Assembly (NCBI GenBank): GCA_008638375.1
Contig: CM018036.1
Coordinates: forward strand, 9,331,577-9,395,576
Direction: 5' to 3'
DNA from: Nyssa sinensis
Taxonomy: Eukaryota > Streptophyta > Magnoliopsida > Cornales > Nyssaceae
Length of the DNA stretch: 64,000 bases
Made by a program: the position numbers and the translations under genes. Within the stretch, counting starts at the first letter, position 1. Each line of letters begins with the position of its first letter. The notes beneath the pieces were generated by a model. It searched no databases. It was not told where the DNA came from and saw only the letters and a list, made by a program, of their open reading frames with translations. Positions 1 to 13,190 of the stretch are shown here, piece after piece.

Positions 1-172
1 GTCTAAGGTTGGAGAAATTTTATTCAAACCCAAACCCAAAATCAAATTTAAATTTGAGTTTGGGTATGAGTAACCACAGATGCCCTTAGTAACGTAAACC
101 CTAAAACAATTGTTTGCATAGAATGCGTTGTGAAATGCAATTGCAAGCAACTGAATTCAGAACAGCACATAC

Positions 173-909
173 CATCTTGTCATAACCTTCAATCAATCTT
201 CCATAATCAATCCCACCATTCCTCTCCTTTCCCACCTTACCCACACCTTTGTCTTTACCCCCATCACTTCTACTACTCTTCTCAGACCTCCGATCCCGAG
301 GAGACAAACTCCTACTTCGATTCCTTGCTCTACCCCATCGTCTACCCCTGTCTTCATCCGAAACACTTCTAGACCGGCTCCTTCTCCTCCTCGCATCTAT
401 CTCTCTCTCTGAATCTATCCCTATCTCTATCTCTACTCAATGATCGATGCCGCCTCGAACCACGCCCATCTCGACTTCGACTTCGACTTCGGCTCCGCCG
501 CCTTGAATGCCTATCTCTATCTCTCTCTCTACTCGAGGACCTCCGGCTACTCCTCTCTCTTTCTTTTTCTACGTCGATCTTGTCGCCGTGTCTTTTACGG
601 TCATTTGAAACCCTATAAGATTGATTCTCGGAGAGATTAGGTTTCTTCTTGAGTTTGCTTTGGATGGTTTCGAGCTGAGCTTGTTTTTGAACCTCGTCGG
701 CCTTTGCGGGGCTCGATGCCCTGACGAAGTTGCTGAGGAACGAAGACGATGAGGGAAGAGCCGAGCCCTCTAACGGGAACCGCGTCGTTGCTATTTTTAT
801 TGGTGGAGGTGGTGTTTGAAGAAAAGCCGAGCCCTTGTTTGAATCTGGCCGCCCCTTCGCCTTTGCGAGTAAGCTCGTCGTAGTACGCTGCGGCCTTCTC
901 TTCGTCCAT
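173..909 (-). CDS. Arg/Ser-rich nuclear (splicing-type) protein, first coding exon, frame broken twice
   Basis: The protein begins at the ATG at 909-907 with MDEEKAAAYYDELTRKGEGA, a conserved plant start, followed by a Ser-rich part (LPSSSSFLSNFVRASS), then about 80 residues of Arg/Ser/Asp repeats typical of RS domains in splicing cofactors. The exon ends with GIDYGRLIEGYDKM, directly followed by a GTATGT donor (172-167), so the C-terminal part lies off the left edge. The reading frame steps by +1 twice: near 766-768 (a CCC run, GGG on the coding strand) and near 390-410. The pieces on either side still read as one family. RS proteins usually act in the nucleus in pre-mRNA splicing; the exact role of this family is not known to me. 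The upstream ATG at 998 in another frame is a shadow start. Confident in the RS-type call, unsure of the exact name. Confidence 0.7.
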
Positions 910-3173
910 TGATTGAGTTTTTTGGAGATCGGAAAAAAGGGTAAACGAAGCCCTGGGTTTCCAATGCGAGCCGAAGCCCAAAAGACTGGTTTTTGCACTC
1001 AACAATAAAACGTTGTCGTTTCCCTGAAAGCCTAATCCAATTGCTCCAACATTTATGATTAGGGTTTTAAAGAAAGTCAAATCTAAGTTTATTTAAATTT
1101 ATCTCGGTAAGATTGATGAAATTTCAAATTATAATTGAAATTAACTTATTTATTTAACTTTTAATTGAAATCATAAATTTAAATAATTTTATATTTTATA
1201 TAGTCTTAAATTATTTATTGAATTATCTAATCGAATAAGAAACAAATTTAATACATTAATGAGTTTAGAAATATATTCAAGTATTTAATTAAATTAATTG
1301 TATTAAATAAATAAATTAAATTACATAGACTTTTTTTTAAATTTTATGATAATTATATTAATTTTTTTAAAAAAAATTTAAAATTACATTTATTTTTTTT
1401 ATTTTACTTGATAATATAAAAATATATTTTTTAAATTTTTTTATTATTTAAAATGATAAAATTGTTATTTTATTTATTTATTTTTATATATTTTTAATTT
1501 TGATATTTTTTCTAACTTGTTAAAAATATTTATATTATTATTTTATTTAAAATTAAATTTAAGATAAATATTTTATTTTTATTTTATATAAAATAAACTT
1601 AAAATTTTTATCAATATTTATTTATAAAATGAAAAAAATTGGTTAAATTTTAAAGTTGAAAAAAATAAATAAATAAAAATTTTATTATTTTAAAAAATAT
1701 TATTAGTAAAAAATATTTATATATTATTAAATAAAATATCAAATTTTAATATAATTTTAAAATTTTAAAAAATTAAAATAATTGTTAAACATTTATAAGA
1801 TGCAAGTGTAATTTATGCAATAAAAAAAAAAGGAAAGAGGGAGAAGTAAAAAAGCAAGTAAAAGTGAGGGTGTGATACGAAGATTAGTGGGGAGGACCCA
1901 CAAATCTGCAGCGAAAATGAAATGACGAGAAAGTCTCTGTTCCCAGCAGAGAGGAGAGGAGATAGACAGACCGTCAAATCGGATCCATCAGATCCGATAT
2001 ATCATCAGTAGATGTAGATCTTCACAAGATACGTTCTCTGTGGAAAGCCACCTTAATGCTCTTTTGAGTTATTTATTTCAATATCCGCAGGTAAAGAATG
2101 ATCATACGATTTCGTATACTATTATCACGTGTACCACCGACCATTCCTCTTCTTGCTAGCAAATCACCGTCATTAACAAATAAATAAATGTTATGCTAGC
2201 GTGAGTGAGGTGACTGTTATTCGTAATATGATAAATACGTGTATTATATATATATATGTGTGTATTGTACATGATATTAACACATATAATACATATGTTA
2301 ATTAAATTATACGGTTTCATACTTTTAATTAACGCTAATATTTTTTACTATTACAGAACTTTTTTTATTTTTTGTATTATATTAAATTATTTTTAATAAA
2401 AAATTATTAAAAAATAAACATTAACAAAAATAATAATTTACTGTTATATTTTAAAAAATAATTATACGAACAATGTTTATAATATCTTATATATACAAGG
2501 AGGTATATTTATAATATATAAGAGTATTTCAATTATATAAAAAATTTAGTTGAAATCTTAATATTATTAATGATAAATATTATATGGAAACAAAAATTAT
2601 ATCTTATCGGTATAAAAAAAGGAATGTCGATGTAATTTTAGAAGAATTAATACTACGTATCACTAATTTGTATTCCTAATATAATGTGTCCTTAAATGAT
2701 GATTTTAAAAATCACACATTGTAAAAGTTATAAATATTACACGACACCACATTACATTAGACATACAATCAGACATAGGGGTGCAAGTTGGGTGGATTAA
2801 CCCAAATCCTACAAGCGTCTAGTCCGAATTTTTTAAAACTTAGAGTTTCAGTTTTTTAGACTATCTGATAGACTTGATCAAAAGAAATTAAGTCTGATGT
2901 AAATTAAGAAATTATTTTAACCACTTTTGTTTTTTATTCAAAGGAGAAACTAAGAGAAAATTTTAAAAATTTTAATGTATAATCAAAATAGAAAAAAAAA
3001 AATTTATTGAAAAGTTTATGAATAAAATTTGAAAATTAAAATTTAAAATATAAATTGTTAAAAATTCATCAAGTTCAAGTTTAATTTGTTACTAATAGGA
3101 AAAAAAATGGGACAGGTTTGGAGTGGAGTGCTCCTTTCTCTTCCCCAACCCTAACCTCGTTTATATTTATCGT

Positions 3174-3290
3174 CCCGTTTAGAGGTTCATCTCGATCTTG
3201 AATCTGACCACGTTTACATTTCCCGACCTTGCCGTTTAGAGGTTCATCCCGATCTTGAATCTAACCGAGTTTACATTTCTCGACTCCGCT
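3174..3290. repeat. Two-copy tandem repeat, unit about 57 bp
   Basis: The phrase CGTTTAGAGGTTCATC, followed by CGATCTTGAATCT and GTTTACATTTC, occurs twice head to tail with a few substitutions. It is non-coding in all frames examined. Confidence 0.75.
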
Positions 3291-3825
3291 TCGAGTCTTG
3301 ATTATTTTTTTTCTTAAGTAAGTTAAACTTTTATTTTGATAAATAAATTAAAATTTTATTGACAAAACAATAATACAATAAACAATAATATTAGCATGAT
3401 ATGAAAAATCATAAAACTAATTTTTATATTATAATTTATTAATAAATATAATATATATAAGAATAATAAAAAAATATTTAATATATAAACAGGATCGAGT
3501 GACTATTCATCGAATCCATCCCGAATTTGTTAAATTTTAAAATTTTCATCCTAATCACATTTATAAACAATTCCATATCTACTTCATTAAAAACTAAGCC
3601 AGACACATTATCATCTTCTAGTACCAATGAATTTTAATTCAAATTTAACTTTTCAAACTATAATTAATAATTTTAGAAATTAAATTAGAATTGATCGTTA
3701 CTCAACTTTGGAACGATTCATCCGATCGCATCCTAATTAATTAAACATAAAACTGGAATATACATAATTTTTTAAAAGAATACAGAAAATATGGTATAAT
3801 TAAGAATAGACCCATCTAATTATTT

Positions 3826-3898
3826 ATAAATAAATCACTTTTTTAGTAATTAAAAATTGGGGATAAATAAATCACTTTTTTAGTAATTAAAATTGGGG
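3826..3898. repeat. Two-copy tandem repeat, unit 36-37 bp
   Basis: A 37-bp unit starting ATAAATAAATCACTTT is followed at once by a 36-bp copy that differs by one A in a homopolymer. Likely replication slippage in AT-rich DNA. Confidence 0.85.
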
Positions 3899-5813
3899 AT
3901 CAAAGAACTGACCTTTCACGCAAATGGAGGGGAAGAAGCTGATCGTATCCTTCTGGGAAAGTGGAGCCCACCTGGCATCATATCTATATAATCGTGTATA
4001 TATATATATATATATGCATGTAATATCGGGTGATATGACCCACGGAATCGCCTGATCACGCGGCTAGAAGAAGGGCTGCTTTCCTCTTTTTGACGCCGCC
4101 GGTTCGATAACAAGCAACGTTTAAATCAGCCATAGAGGTCAATTCGATATATATATAATATATGTTGACTGAGCACAGTCTTTGACCCTTTGGTCAATTC
4201 ATTACTTCTTAACATGGAGAAGTGCACTGGAGCACCATGGATTTTATCCGGGTTTTACCCGTCTTCGAATTGGGTCATGGGTTGTTCAGTTCACCCGAAG
4301 TGCTCTAATCACTTATATAATTTTGTTAATTATTAATTTCGATACAATTAACTTTGTTTAAAGAATTGATTGCTAATTAGTAATTTTCTTTTATAAAAAA
4401 TTAATCATATCATTAATTATAAAAGTTTAATATTTAGTTCCAAACTGTACATGTGATATATTTGTTTTATTTAAATTCGTCAGGAACTCGTTATGTCCTT
4501 AATGAAACTGGTATGATGTGTTAATAAACAAGGGTTGAGGGATGGTCACTTCGTCACAATCTTACGCCCATTTATATATTAACTTTTTTTATGTACACTA
4601 GTTTTATTAATAAACTACATTATGTAAAATTAGTTTTAAGATTTTTCATATCACATTTATATTTTTTTATATTAGTTATTTTGATAATAAAATTTTATTT
4701 CACCTATCAAAAATAGTTTTAATTTACTTTGGAAAAAAATATATTAGAGTTTAGGATAAGGCGTGGGGGCGGGGGTTGGGTTAAAAAATATAAACAAGGT
4801 TAGAGTCCAAAGTCATGATAAACTTCTAGGAGTGTAAAAAATCTAAACCAGGTCGAGATTAAAGGAGGGGCATCCCACCCCGAACCCACCTTGACCTCCT
4901 ATGTAATACACACGTGCCACGTATATATAATATACATGTACTTTTATATTATATATTTTTTTTAATTAAAATTAAATAATTAAATAATATTTATATGATT
5001 ATATACATAACAAATTAAGATTGTGACATATATTCTGATAAGTAATACTTTCGAACCACATAGTATCCCTTATTAAAAGGGAATATTTGTTTATGTTCTC
5101 CTTTTTGTTAAGTAGTTCCATTTCACTTTTTACTTTAAAATAAAATTATACAAATAACTTTAATTGAAAATGAATTTAATAATTTTTTTTAACATATTAG
5201 AGTTTTTGAGTAATTTTACTTTTAAAATGGAGCTCTTCGAATCATATTACAATGAAAAAACTCTACTTTGTGATGACGGCTGCCCTCATATTTTGACTAG
5301 TGAAATTCAAATATTATTTCTTCTAAAAACTATAAACTAATATAACACATGAGTTGAATTACAAATTTCACCAAAATTTAAAATAATAATTTATTATTAT
5401 AAAGTAAAATACAAATTTTTTTTTAAAAAAAGGAGATTTGGAATATAGTTATTTTGACTCTACTTGAGTATCTCATTTAGGCACGTCGGTTGATCGAATT
5501 TTTTCGATGACCCGACCTGACTGAAATAGGTTTGATACATGTATTCTCATCTGAGTTTGAAAGAAAGGGATGGAAAGTATTTTTATTCCTACTCATGAGG
5601 AGAAATGCTCATTTTTAGGTTTCTAAGAAAGGGGGAATTCAAACATATTGATATACCATAAAGCGACAGAATCAGTTCTCATGTGACACGTGTGATTACA
5701 AGGCTCGACCATCTAAAACCTACATAACAGACTCGTTCACTCAGAACAGGTTTGAATAATTATCCTCCAGAACTCATTGATCCGAGCACAAGGCCTTCAG
5801 AGCTTCCTTCAGT

Positions 5814-5889
5814 GTTCAGAGCTCATCACCGCCTTCAAGTTTAGAGCTCATCACCGCCTTCAGGGTTCAGAGCTCATCACCGCCTTCAA
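5814..5889. repeat. Three-copy 25-bp tandem repeat
   Basis: Three near-identical units (5814-5838, 5839-5863, 5865-5889) contain AGAGCTCATCACCGCCTTCA. They lie inside the left member of the inverted LTR-like pair described next, so they probably belong to that element. Confidence 0.85.
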
Positions 5890-6008
5890 CATCCTACTGA
5901 GCAAAGGATAAGGAAACAGTTTTCAACAAGAAAACTATCGCTCACGGATATCTCTCAAGCGTAAGGTCTAACATGAAAACTGCTATCTCCGATGATTAAA
6001 TCCTTACT

Positions 6009-6640
6009 TCCATAACTCCAAATCCTAATCAACTTAGGATTGCTGCCGCCTATAAATTAAACCCTAAAGGTACAATTATTTTCTATGCTTATTCCTTGAC
6101 TTACATTACAGTTTTTCCAATTCAGTTTATTGATTTAAGCATCGAAGCGGCTACCGCCGGAGCCAATCCGGTAGTCTTCTGATCTTCTTCTTTGAGTATT
6201 CTACAGGAAACAGAGTTCGGGATACGCATCAGCTAAAAAGTACAGCATCACATATTTAAAAGTAAAATGAAAGATTCAATCAAAATTAATACAAACAAAA
6301 TATCACATAAATAAATAATTATTGTTTTTTTTACATAAATACATAAATATTGTTAAAAAAACAAATGGATAAATATTTTAATTGAATTGAAACACTTATA
6401 ACAATAGTTTTTGATGTTCTTTTTTATCAGAAGAGTCTCCTGTCTTTTGCTACCTGTCAAAAATTTGAGATCAGAGAGTCACCAGGAAGACTCCGGTGGT
6501 AGCCGTTCCGATGATAAAGTCGGTAAATAAAAAAAAATTGTAATTAAAAAAGAAGAATTGAACATAAATTAAAAGCGTATCTTATGCTCTTATTTATAAG
6601 TTGTAGATCTCCTAAGTTGAGTAGGATTAGGAGTCATAAA
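6009..6640. repeat. Inverted pair of related LTR-like sequences
   Basis: Sequence at about 6009-6190 reappears as the reverse complement at about 6450-6640. Shared blocks include CCTAATCAACTTAGGA against CCTACTCAACTTAGGA, and CGGCTACCGCCGGAG against CGGCTACCACCGGAG. The order TATAAAT...AAACCC, then a GC-richer stretch, then the end, resembles the R-U5 end of small plant LTRs. The full left member may start near 5630. No coding domain was seen. Two opposed solo LTRs or a TRIM-like remnant are the likely explanations. Confidence 0.5.
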
Positions 6641-7987
6641 AATAGAGATTTGAAGATATTTGAAGATAATAGTTGTCGTATTAAACTATGTTTTTTTATA
6701 CTGAGATCAATAAGATATGAAAGGCAGTGTTATGTTTCGAACCATATACTTCTGAATCTCCTGTGCCTGTTTGATCTGGATAATACAATCCTTCTTAATC
6801 TGTACCTAAAAAATTCTATACATATACATATCATACTTTGAATATATTTATCACTTTATTATATATCAGTTTTGAAATGATAAACAAGAATAAATATAAG
6901 ATAGATCTAGAATTTTGAATGGCTCCCAATTCTCTCCTAAAGCTTTATTTATTAGTACATTAAAAATCTATCCTTATAACAAGGTTTGAAGCATTTATGA
7001 GTTACAAAAAGATAATAAGGTTTGAAAGAGAACTCTTACTAGGATTCTAGGTTTTTTTCCCAAAGGATTCCATTTCAATTTTTTTTGTTTTATTTAAAAT
7101 GAAATCGTGCAAATATTTTTAATAAAGAGTTATTCTTTGACAGTTCCATGTGATAAAGAATTTCAAAATAGTAATCTATTTTTACTTTTTCTATAACAAA
7201 TACAAAAACTAAACATATTTAATAATAATAAAATAAAAAATTGGGAAAAAGTTTTAAAACAGAAATTTACCTAAGTTGTAAACAAGTCAAGCCGAGTCGA
7301 GGAATGAGTTGCTCAAACTTAATTTGTTAAAATTAACAAACCCTAAATTATCTTAAAATTTAACATGTTTATGTTGAGTAATTTAATTATATATATATAT
7401 ATATATACACACACACGCACATATAATACTAGAGTGTTTGTTATCATATCAAATCAACTTTAATAAATAAATGAACCGTAAAATATGATCAAGGTTGTTT
7501 TATTTATTTCACAAGCCAATTTTGAATAAATTTTTAACCAAAGTAATCGCAAATTGAGAATTTGGTTTTTCAATCCTGCGAGAATCTCAAATGTTAGAAG
7601 TCATTTGAATCATGCTAAATAATATTTTGACAATTTTACTTCAACTGCTCAAATGCTTTTTTTTTTTTTACACAATATCTATTATTCTTTCTAACTATAA
7701 TTTTTAAAATATAGTTATATCATTTTTAGCTACGGAATTGCAAAAATATTGAAGGAATATAGACCATACAATCTAAATTACAGTTGCTATTCTTCCGATC
7801 AAATAGGACTATACCTGTAAGAAAGTTAAAAAAATATGGCAACCTTTGACCATGCATTAGAGCAAAAATAATTCGGACCATTCCAATTCAGAACAATCGG
7901 AGCCTGACCGGAAAATACCCACCCATATCCGAAACCATGATGACAACGCAAGAGAAATAGTAGTTGGTGTGCCGTGTACACGGTGTA

Positions 7988-8024
<37 letters not shown>

Positions 8025-8240
8025 GGGAATAAACATTAGAAACAGTAGGGTTTTGTTTTTTAGCTGGCAAGGAAACGAGTGGCTTGAATATTGTCAGGAA
8101 AAGAGACAAGTGGGATAATTGGAAGAGATTTTCAAAGATCTCAGAATCTCTGCTTTAGTCTTTTAGCTTCTTAAAGTAGATTTCCAGATTTCGTGCTGTT
8201 CGTATATATAGATACACGTATAGATATATTCCTTTGCGTC

Positions 8241-8248
8241 TATATATA
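8241..8248 (+). promoter_or_regulatory. Candidate TATA box of the response regulator
   Basis: TATATATA lies 118 bp upstream of the ATG at 8366. It is followed by a purine-rich GA tract (8251-8273) that looks like a 5' leader. The same area has further TATA-like strings, so the exact box is uncertain. Confidence 0.4.
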
Positions 8249-8365
8249 GAGAGAAAGAAAGAGAGAGAGAGGGTGCCTCGTTGGATCAGGAGTTGAAGAC
8301 GGATACAGAATTTTTCGTATTGCCCAAGCAAAGAACAAGAGAAATTTTCCGGCGAGGTTCGGCAA

Positions 8366-9555
8366 ATGGCGAGAACAGCCGGGGAGTACGTGCGGAGAAA
8401 ATCGGCCGAGAAAGGTGAAGTTTCCGATCATTCGCTGGCTGGTTCACGGGAGCTTCATGTTCTGGCTGTCGATGATAGTCACGTGGATCGGAAGGTGATC
8501 GAGCGATTGCTTAGGATCTCTTCTTGTAAAGGTTTGTCACAAATCTCGATCGTTATCTTTATCTTAGCCCTTAGAACTACGCGATTTGATTTGTTACTGA
8601 GAGCGATTGGATTGGAATGTTTCAGTGACGGTTGTAGAGAGTGGAAGCAGAGCCTTGCAATATCTCGGTTTAGATGGAGAGAAGAGCTCGGTTGGATTCG
8701 ATGTAAGAAAGTTAACTCAGAAATACGTATTCCATCTGTTTGGTTGCCGAGAAAGCACAGGAAACGAAAAGGAAAATGAGGTTTTAGAGCCAAGATCTAA
8801 AATCTTTGTTTCTTTCTTCTTCACACATTTTCTCAGCAACCAAACCGAATTTTGAAAATTGTACCTTTTTGTGGTCTTTTTTGCCACTTTCTGGTTGGCG
8901 GTTAATGATTTATTTTATTGTTTCGATGTTATGATTTTTAGGATTTGAAGGTGAATCTAATAATGACGGATTATTCTATGCCTGGAATGACTGGATATGA
9001 ACTTCCTCAAGAAAATCAAGGTTAGTAATTATATTGTTTGTTTGAAGCATTGCCGTAAAGGGTCTGCTTCGTTCCCGAGAAAACTGAGGGGAAAATAAAA
9101 TAAACCTGTTTTTCTCAGGTCCCAAACAATGAAATTCTTGATATTCATTTCCTCCTCTGTATTATCTTACTACTGCCATTATTGAATTGCTTATTTTAAC
9201 TGCTGAGCAGGAATCATCGACTTTGAGGGAAATACCTGTGGTGGTCATGTCATCGGAGAACATCCTAACTCGCATTGATAGGTATTCTCTCACTTCAATC
9301 ATTACTCTTTGCGATCATATCAATACAATTTCATTCATAATAAAAATACTGAATTGTAGATTTGATTCATATCTGAAATCTAATAGGTGTTTGGAGGAAG
9401 GGGCAGAGGAGTTTCTGGTGAAGCCAGTAAAGCTTTCAGATGTGAAGCGCCTGAAGGATTTCATATTGAGAGGAGGCGAAGAAGATGAAAGTGAAGGCAG
9501 AAGAATAACCCAGAAGAGAAAGCCTGCAAGAAGAAGATTACATGGCGTGGTGTGA
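8366..9555 (+). CDS. Type-A cytokinin response regulator (five exons), one extra base in exon 3
   Basis: Single receiver-domain regulator of the type-A ARR group. These are induced by cytokinin, accept phosphate from phosphotransfer proteins, and dampen the pathway. Exons with GT/AG borders: 8366-8531, 8626-8702, 8942-9020, 9211-9281, 9387-9555. Receiver signatures are present: the acidic pair in [14 protein letters not shown], the phosphate-accepting Asp in [14 protein letters not shown], the Ser of VVVMSSEN and the Lys of [14 protein letters not shown]. Intron phases match the family. Exon 3 is 79 nt where 78 would keep frame: an extra C at 9005-9006 changes the normal end of that exon and leads to early stops. 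Without it the product would be about 186 residues with a short basic tail. Receiver features resemble the ARR5/6/7/15 subgroup. Either a pseudogene or a base error. Confidence 0.9.
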
Positions 9556-10308
9556 TCAATCTTCATCCACATCACCATCTTCGCTACAGTGTTCATCAAA
9601 GCGACAGAGATTGCGAGTAGATTGATCTACTCTGTATCATTTGAGTGCCATTGGATGGAGATGAAGATGAAGATGATTCTTTTTTTGTTTCGTTGTGTTT
9701 TGTGCCGCGTTTATGTAGTATACTTTTTACAGTTGTACATATGCTACCCTGAAGAGGTCAGATCTTTACAGTTCCGGGGTAGAGAGAGAATCAAGAAGAT
9801 GAATCAAAAAGTTGAGATTTTATTAAATTCAGTGAAATCCCCAATTTTCTTTTTCTTGGTGGGATTTGGATTTGGATTTTAAAAGAGAATTTTAGTTTGT
9901 AATAAGTGAGATCAAAATGAGATTGGATTTTAGAGGATTTAATGAATGGATTTACTTGAAAAGGGTAAAAATACTTGCTTTGATGATACCTTTCTTTCTA
10001 ATTGGTTTTTAATTCTAAACACAAGAAAGGGATATCTTTTATTAAATTTCAGTTTGTTCGAAAAAAGAAAAAAATCAAATCCTTTCATTTCTTTTTCTGT
10101 CTTCAAACTCTGAAAGTAAAGGCATTGTGAAAGGAAAGTTAGGGTGGAAACTTATTTCTCGAGAAAATTTCCTTTGGGTCTAGGATTTTGAAAAATAAAT
10201 AGTATATATATATTTTTGGCTAACTAAAATAATAAAGAAGCATATTATTAAATCAAACTGAATTACAGTACAAGTGTATCACGGTGGTACAATGTAAGAT
10301 GACAGTAG
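9556..10308. other. 3' flank of the response regulator and spacer
   Basis: This stretch contains the probable 3' untranslated region and AT-rich spacer. No independent gene is visible. The frame at 9589-9882 lacks family features. Confidence 0.5.
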
Positions 10309-10873
10309 GAGCAACTGCAGAGGTCGTTGGCATTTTGGGGTGTTAAAAATTTTATTTTTAATTTTGAACAGTACTATGACACTTTTAAATTATAAAATTG
10401 TTTTAATGGCATGTGCAAAATGGGATGTTATTTTAATATTTTTTATTAAAAAATATAATTAAATTTTTTGATTATATTTTAACAGGTATAGTTTTTTCGT
10501 AATAGTCGTAATTTAATAAATATATTTTTATGGTCAAGATTTTAAATTTTGTTCACCAAAATTCAAATTTTAAAATTCAACTGATGAAATTCAAATTTCA
10601 AAATTTAACCGTCAAAATAAAAATTTCAAAAAATAAAATTCGTCTATAAATATGATTATTTTCATTTTTTCATGTTTTCATTCATCTATATTATATTCTC
10701 TCTATAAATTTACTAGGCCTTTTCTCTTTGACTATTTATCTTCTCATATTTTCATTCATCCATCTATATGAATCGTTATTCTAATATTTTAAGAGGGATC
10801 TTCAATATTGAGGAAGAATATGATAATAAATTGAATATGTTGTATGCTATAATCAGAAAGGCCTAGTCAGGGA

Positions 10874-12013
10874 TGGATAAGAAGGCATCGTGGTTCCGTT
10901 CTAAGCCACAAAACAGTCAATCATGGTAGAGTTGAAGGTCATGAAAGACTCTACCGCGACTATTTTGCTACCCCTTACGTATATGAAGGTCTTTTCCGAA
11001 GGAAGTTCTGAATGAGTCGTCCTCTTTCTCTTTGAATTGTAAATGAAGCTGAACAACATCATTCATACTTTATCCAAACAACAGATGTCGTTGGAGTTCT
11101 TGGTCTGTCATCCCTTCAGAAGATAACAGCTGCTTATAGAATTTTTGCTTACGGAACACCGGCAAATTCTGTGGATGAATATATCAAAATTGGAGAAAGC
11201 ACTACCATATAAAATCTGAGAAGGTTTGTGAAAGCTGTTATTGCAGTAGTTTGGTGACCATTACTTGAGGCCACCAAACAACAGCGATATTGCTTGATTG
11301 CTAGAGACAGGGGAACAACGTGGTTTTCCCGACATGTTAGGGAGTATTGATTGCATGCATTGGAAGTAAAAAAATTGTTCGACCGCATAGAAAGGTATGT
11401 ATACTGGTCATTGTCACGAGTCAAATATCATTTTGGAAGCTGTGGCTTCTCAAGATCTTTGGATATGACATGCTTTATTTGGGCTTCCTAGGTTCGCCTG
11501 AATGACATAAATGTTTTAGATAGGTCCTATGTTTTTGCATTTTTAGCAAATGGTCATGCTCCTCCAGTAAACTATACAATTAATGGCCATGAGTATACAA
11601 TGAAATATTATCTAGCTGATGGTATTTATCAAAACTGGTCAACATTTGTAAAAATAAAACACTGTCCACAAGGTTTGAAGAAAAAATATTTTGCTAAAGC
11701 ACAAAAGTCAGCAAGAAAAGATGTAGAACGGGCATTTGGGGTACTTCAAGCCCATTTTGCAATCGTGCGTGGACCATCATGTTTTTGGGATGAAGAAACA
11801 CTTGCAGATATTATGAAAACGTGTATAATAATGCATAACATGGTCATTAAGGATGAACAAGATATTGATAACAATGACTTTGATAGAAGTGATGTAAATT
11901 CGCCTATAGAAGTGTCGCATGTGTATACCAGAATTGAAAGACTTCATTACAAACCCATTATAAGATCAGGGACAGTGCAACTCATTCTCAACTACAGTCA
12001 GATCTTATCGTAG
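10874..12013 (+). pseudogene. PIF/Harbinger DDE transposase (ORF2) remnant
   Basis: Translation in shifting frames gives family landmarks in order: RRHRGSV near 10880, LSSLQKITAAYRIFAYGTPA near 11110, SIDCMHW with the first catalytic Asp near 11350, NDINVLDRS with the second near 11503, YYLADGIYQNWSTFVK at 11604, and DVERAFGVLQAHFAIVRGP with the Glu near 11728. In-frame stops and shifts occur in the N-terminal half; the last 137 codons (11600-12013) are open. Active relatives cut and paste the element with help from ORF1. This copy cannot make a full enzyme. Confidence 0.85.
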
Positions 12014-12149
12014 CATTTGTGGGAATGATATGACGAAGAATAATTTTCTCAATTTCAATTTCAAGTTGTATTTTCAATTTCACAAGTACTTTCATAGGAA
12101 TTAAACTTAATATATAGTTTTTCATAAATAATAGCAACATAATAAATAA

Positions 12150-13190
12150 TGACTAAAAATTAAAACCCCGCTTTCTCATAATTTCTATCTTCAGGTTATT
12201 CTAACATGTTGCAGAAATTGGGTCCATGTCAGTAGTGTCAGTTTCCATGATTTTCATTTCATTGTGTCCTTTCTTCAATTTTAACTATCTACTGATATTG
12301 CTCCAATGCTATCTCCTATTGAGCAAACATTTTCTCGCTACTCAACTTTTTTTCGTTTCACTTCTATTCTTTGATTCCAATGTTGATGATCTAGTAATGC
12401 TTCAACACCAGTTTGCTTCTCTTTGTTTTTAAGTTATTTTTTCGAAACCTTTCTGCCCAATGACCTATCGAGGTTGAGAGTGGACAAGGGTTCATTGTCA
12501 TCCCCTAAATATGGAGTTGAATATGCAAGATTCAACATGATTCGATTCAGCAGGACTACCATTTGAATGGATTTTTGCTATCTTATTGTTGGTGAGATTA
12601 TTCAGTCCATTTTCGCTCCATTTTCAATATATTCCAACAATGCTCGTATTGAAATGGTCTTCCAATAATCTTAGCAAACATTTCATTTGCTTCATTAACT
12701 TGAAAAATATATGAAATCATTCAGTCAATAGTTAAAATATCAAATCATAGTAGTGTCTATCTAAAAAAGCTCAATCATTATATTATTTTGCTCGGTGTGT
12801 CCACTTTAGTCGCAATTTTTCAATTTGACTATAAAAATTGACAAATTTGCTACATTTTGCATTTATATCAGTCCAATGACTTTTAATAGAAGCTTGCGAA
12901 TACTCTTTTTGATTGCCTCCATGAAGTTCTAAGTATTTTAATATTCTCTGTTAGAAAGCACCACCTTGTTGTTCATTTCCAGTAATTACATCTTTACTCG
13001 TGTTAAGCCACGCAGATACAATTAATTTATCTTTTTCTTGAAAAAAGTTCTTTGTCCTTTGCGATTTTCTCACTCTTGGAGCGGCTTTATTTTGTACTAG
13101 TGTGAATACTGCGGGACTGGACTGCATAGCTTCATCATATAAATCGGTGTCGCTCATAAGCAAATCAGTGAAAGAACCGTCAAATTAAGA
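12150..13190 (-). pseudogene. Harbinger ORF1 (Myb/trihelix-like DNA-binding partner) remnant
   Basis: On the minus strand, 13163-12951 reads RKSQRTKNFFQEKDKLIVSA, the SANT/Myb-like start of Harbinger ORF1. Further along, the motif SHWTDINAKCSKF (near 12880) and KIIGRPFQYEHCWNILK (near 12650) follow in broken frames. In working elements ORF1 binds the transposon ends and brings in the transposase. Convergent placement relative to the transposase supports one element. Confidence 0.7.

Larger units (their letters stand above)
1081..8200. other. AT-rich spacer without a recognisable gene
   Basis: I see no coding signal here. The stretch 1340-1790 is a decayed copy of an AT-rich repeat that recurs at about 37495-37960. 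A more mixed, GC-richer patch (1850-2030) has no usable frame. Smaller tandem repeats and an inverted LTR-like pair are listed separately. Open frames at 3916-4113, 6584-6841 and 7888-8109 are short, low complexity and resemble no family. Confidence 0.6.

Noticed and set aside
6057..6072. AAACCCTAAA telomere-like word (also near 98-108)
   Set aside because: Single copies only; interstitial telomere arrays need several units in a row.
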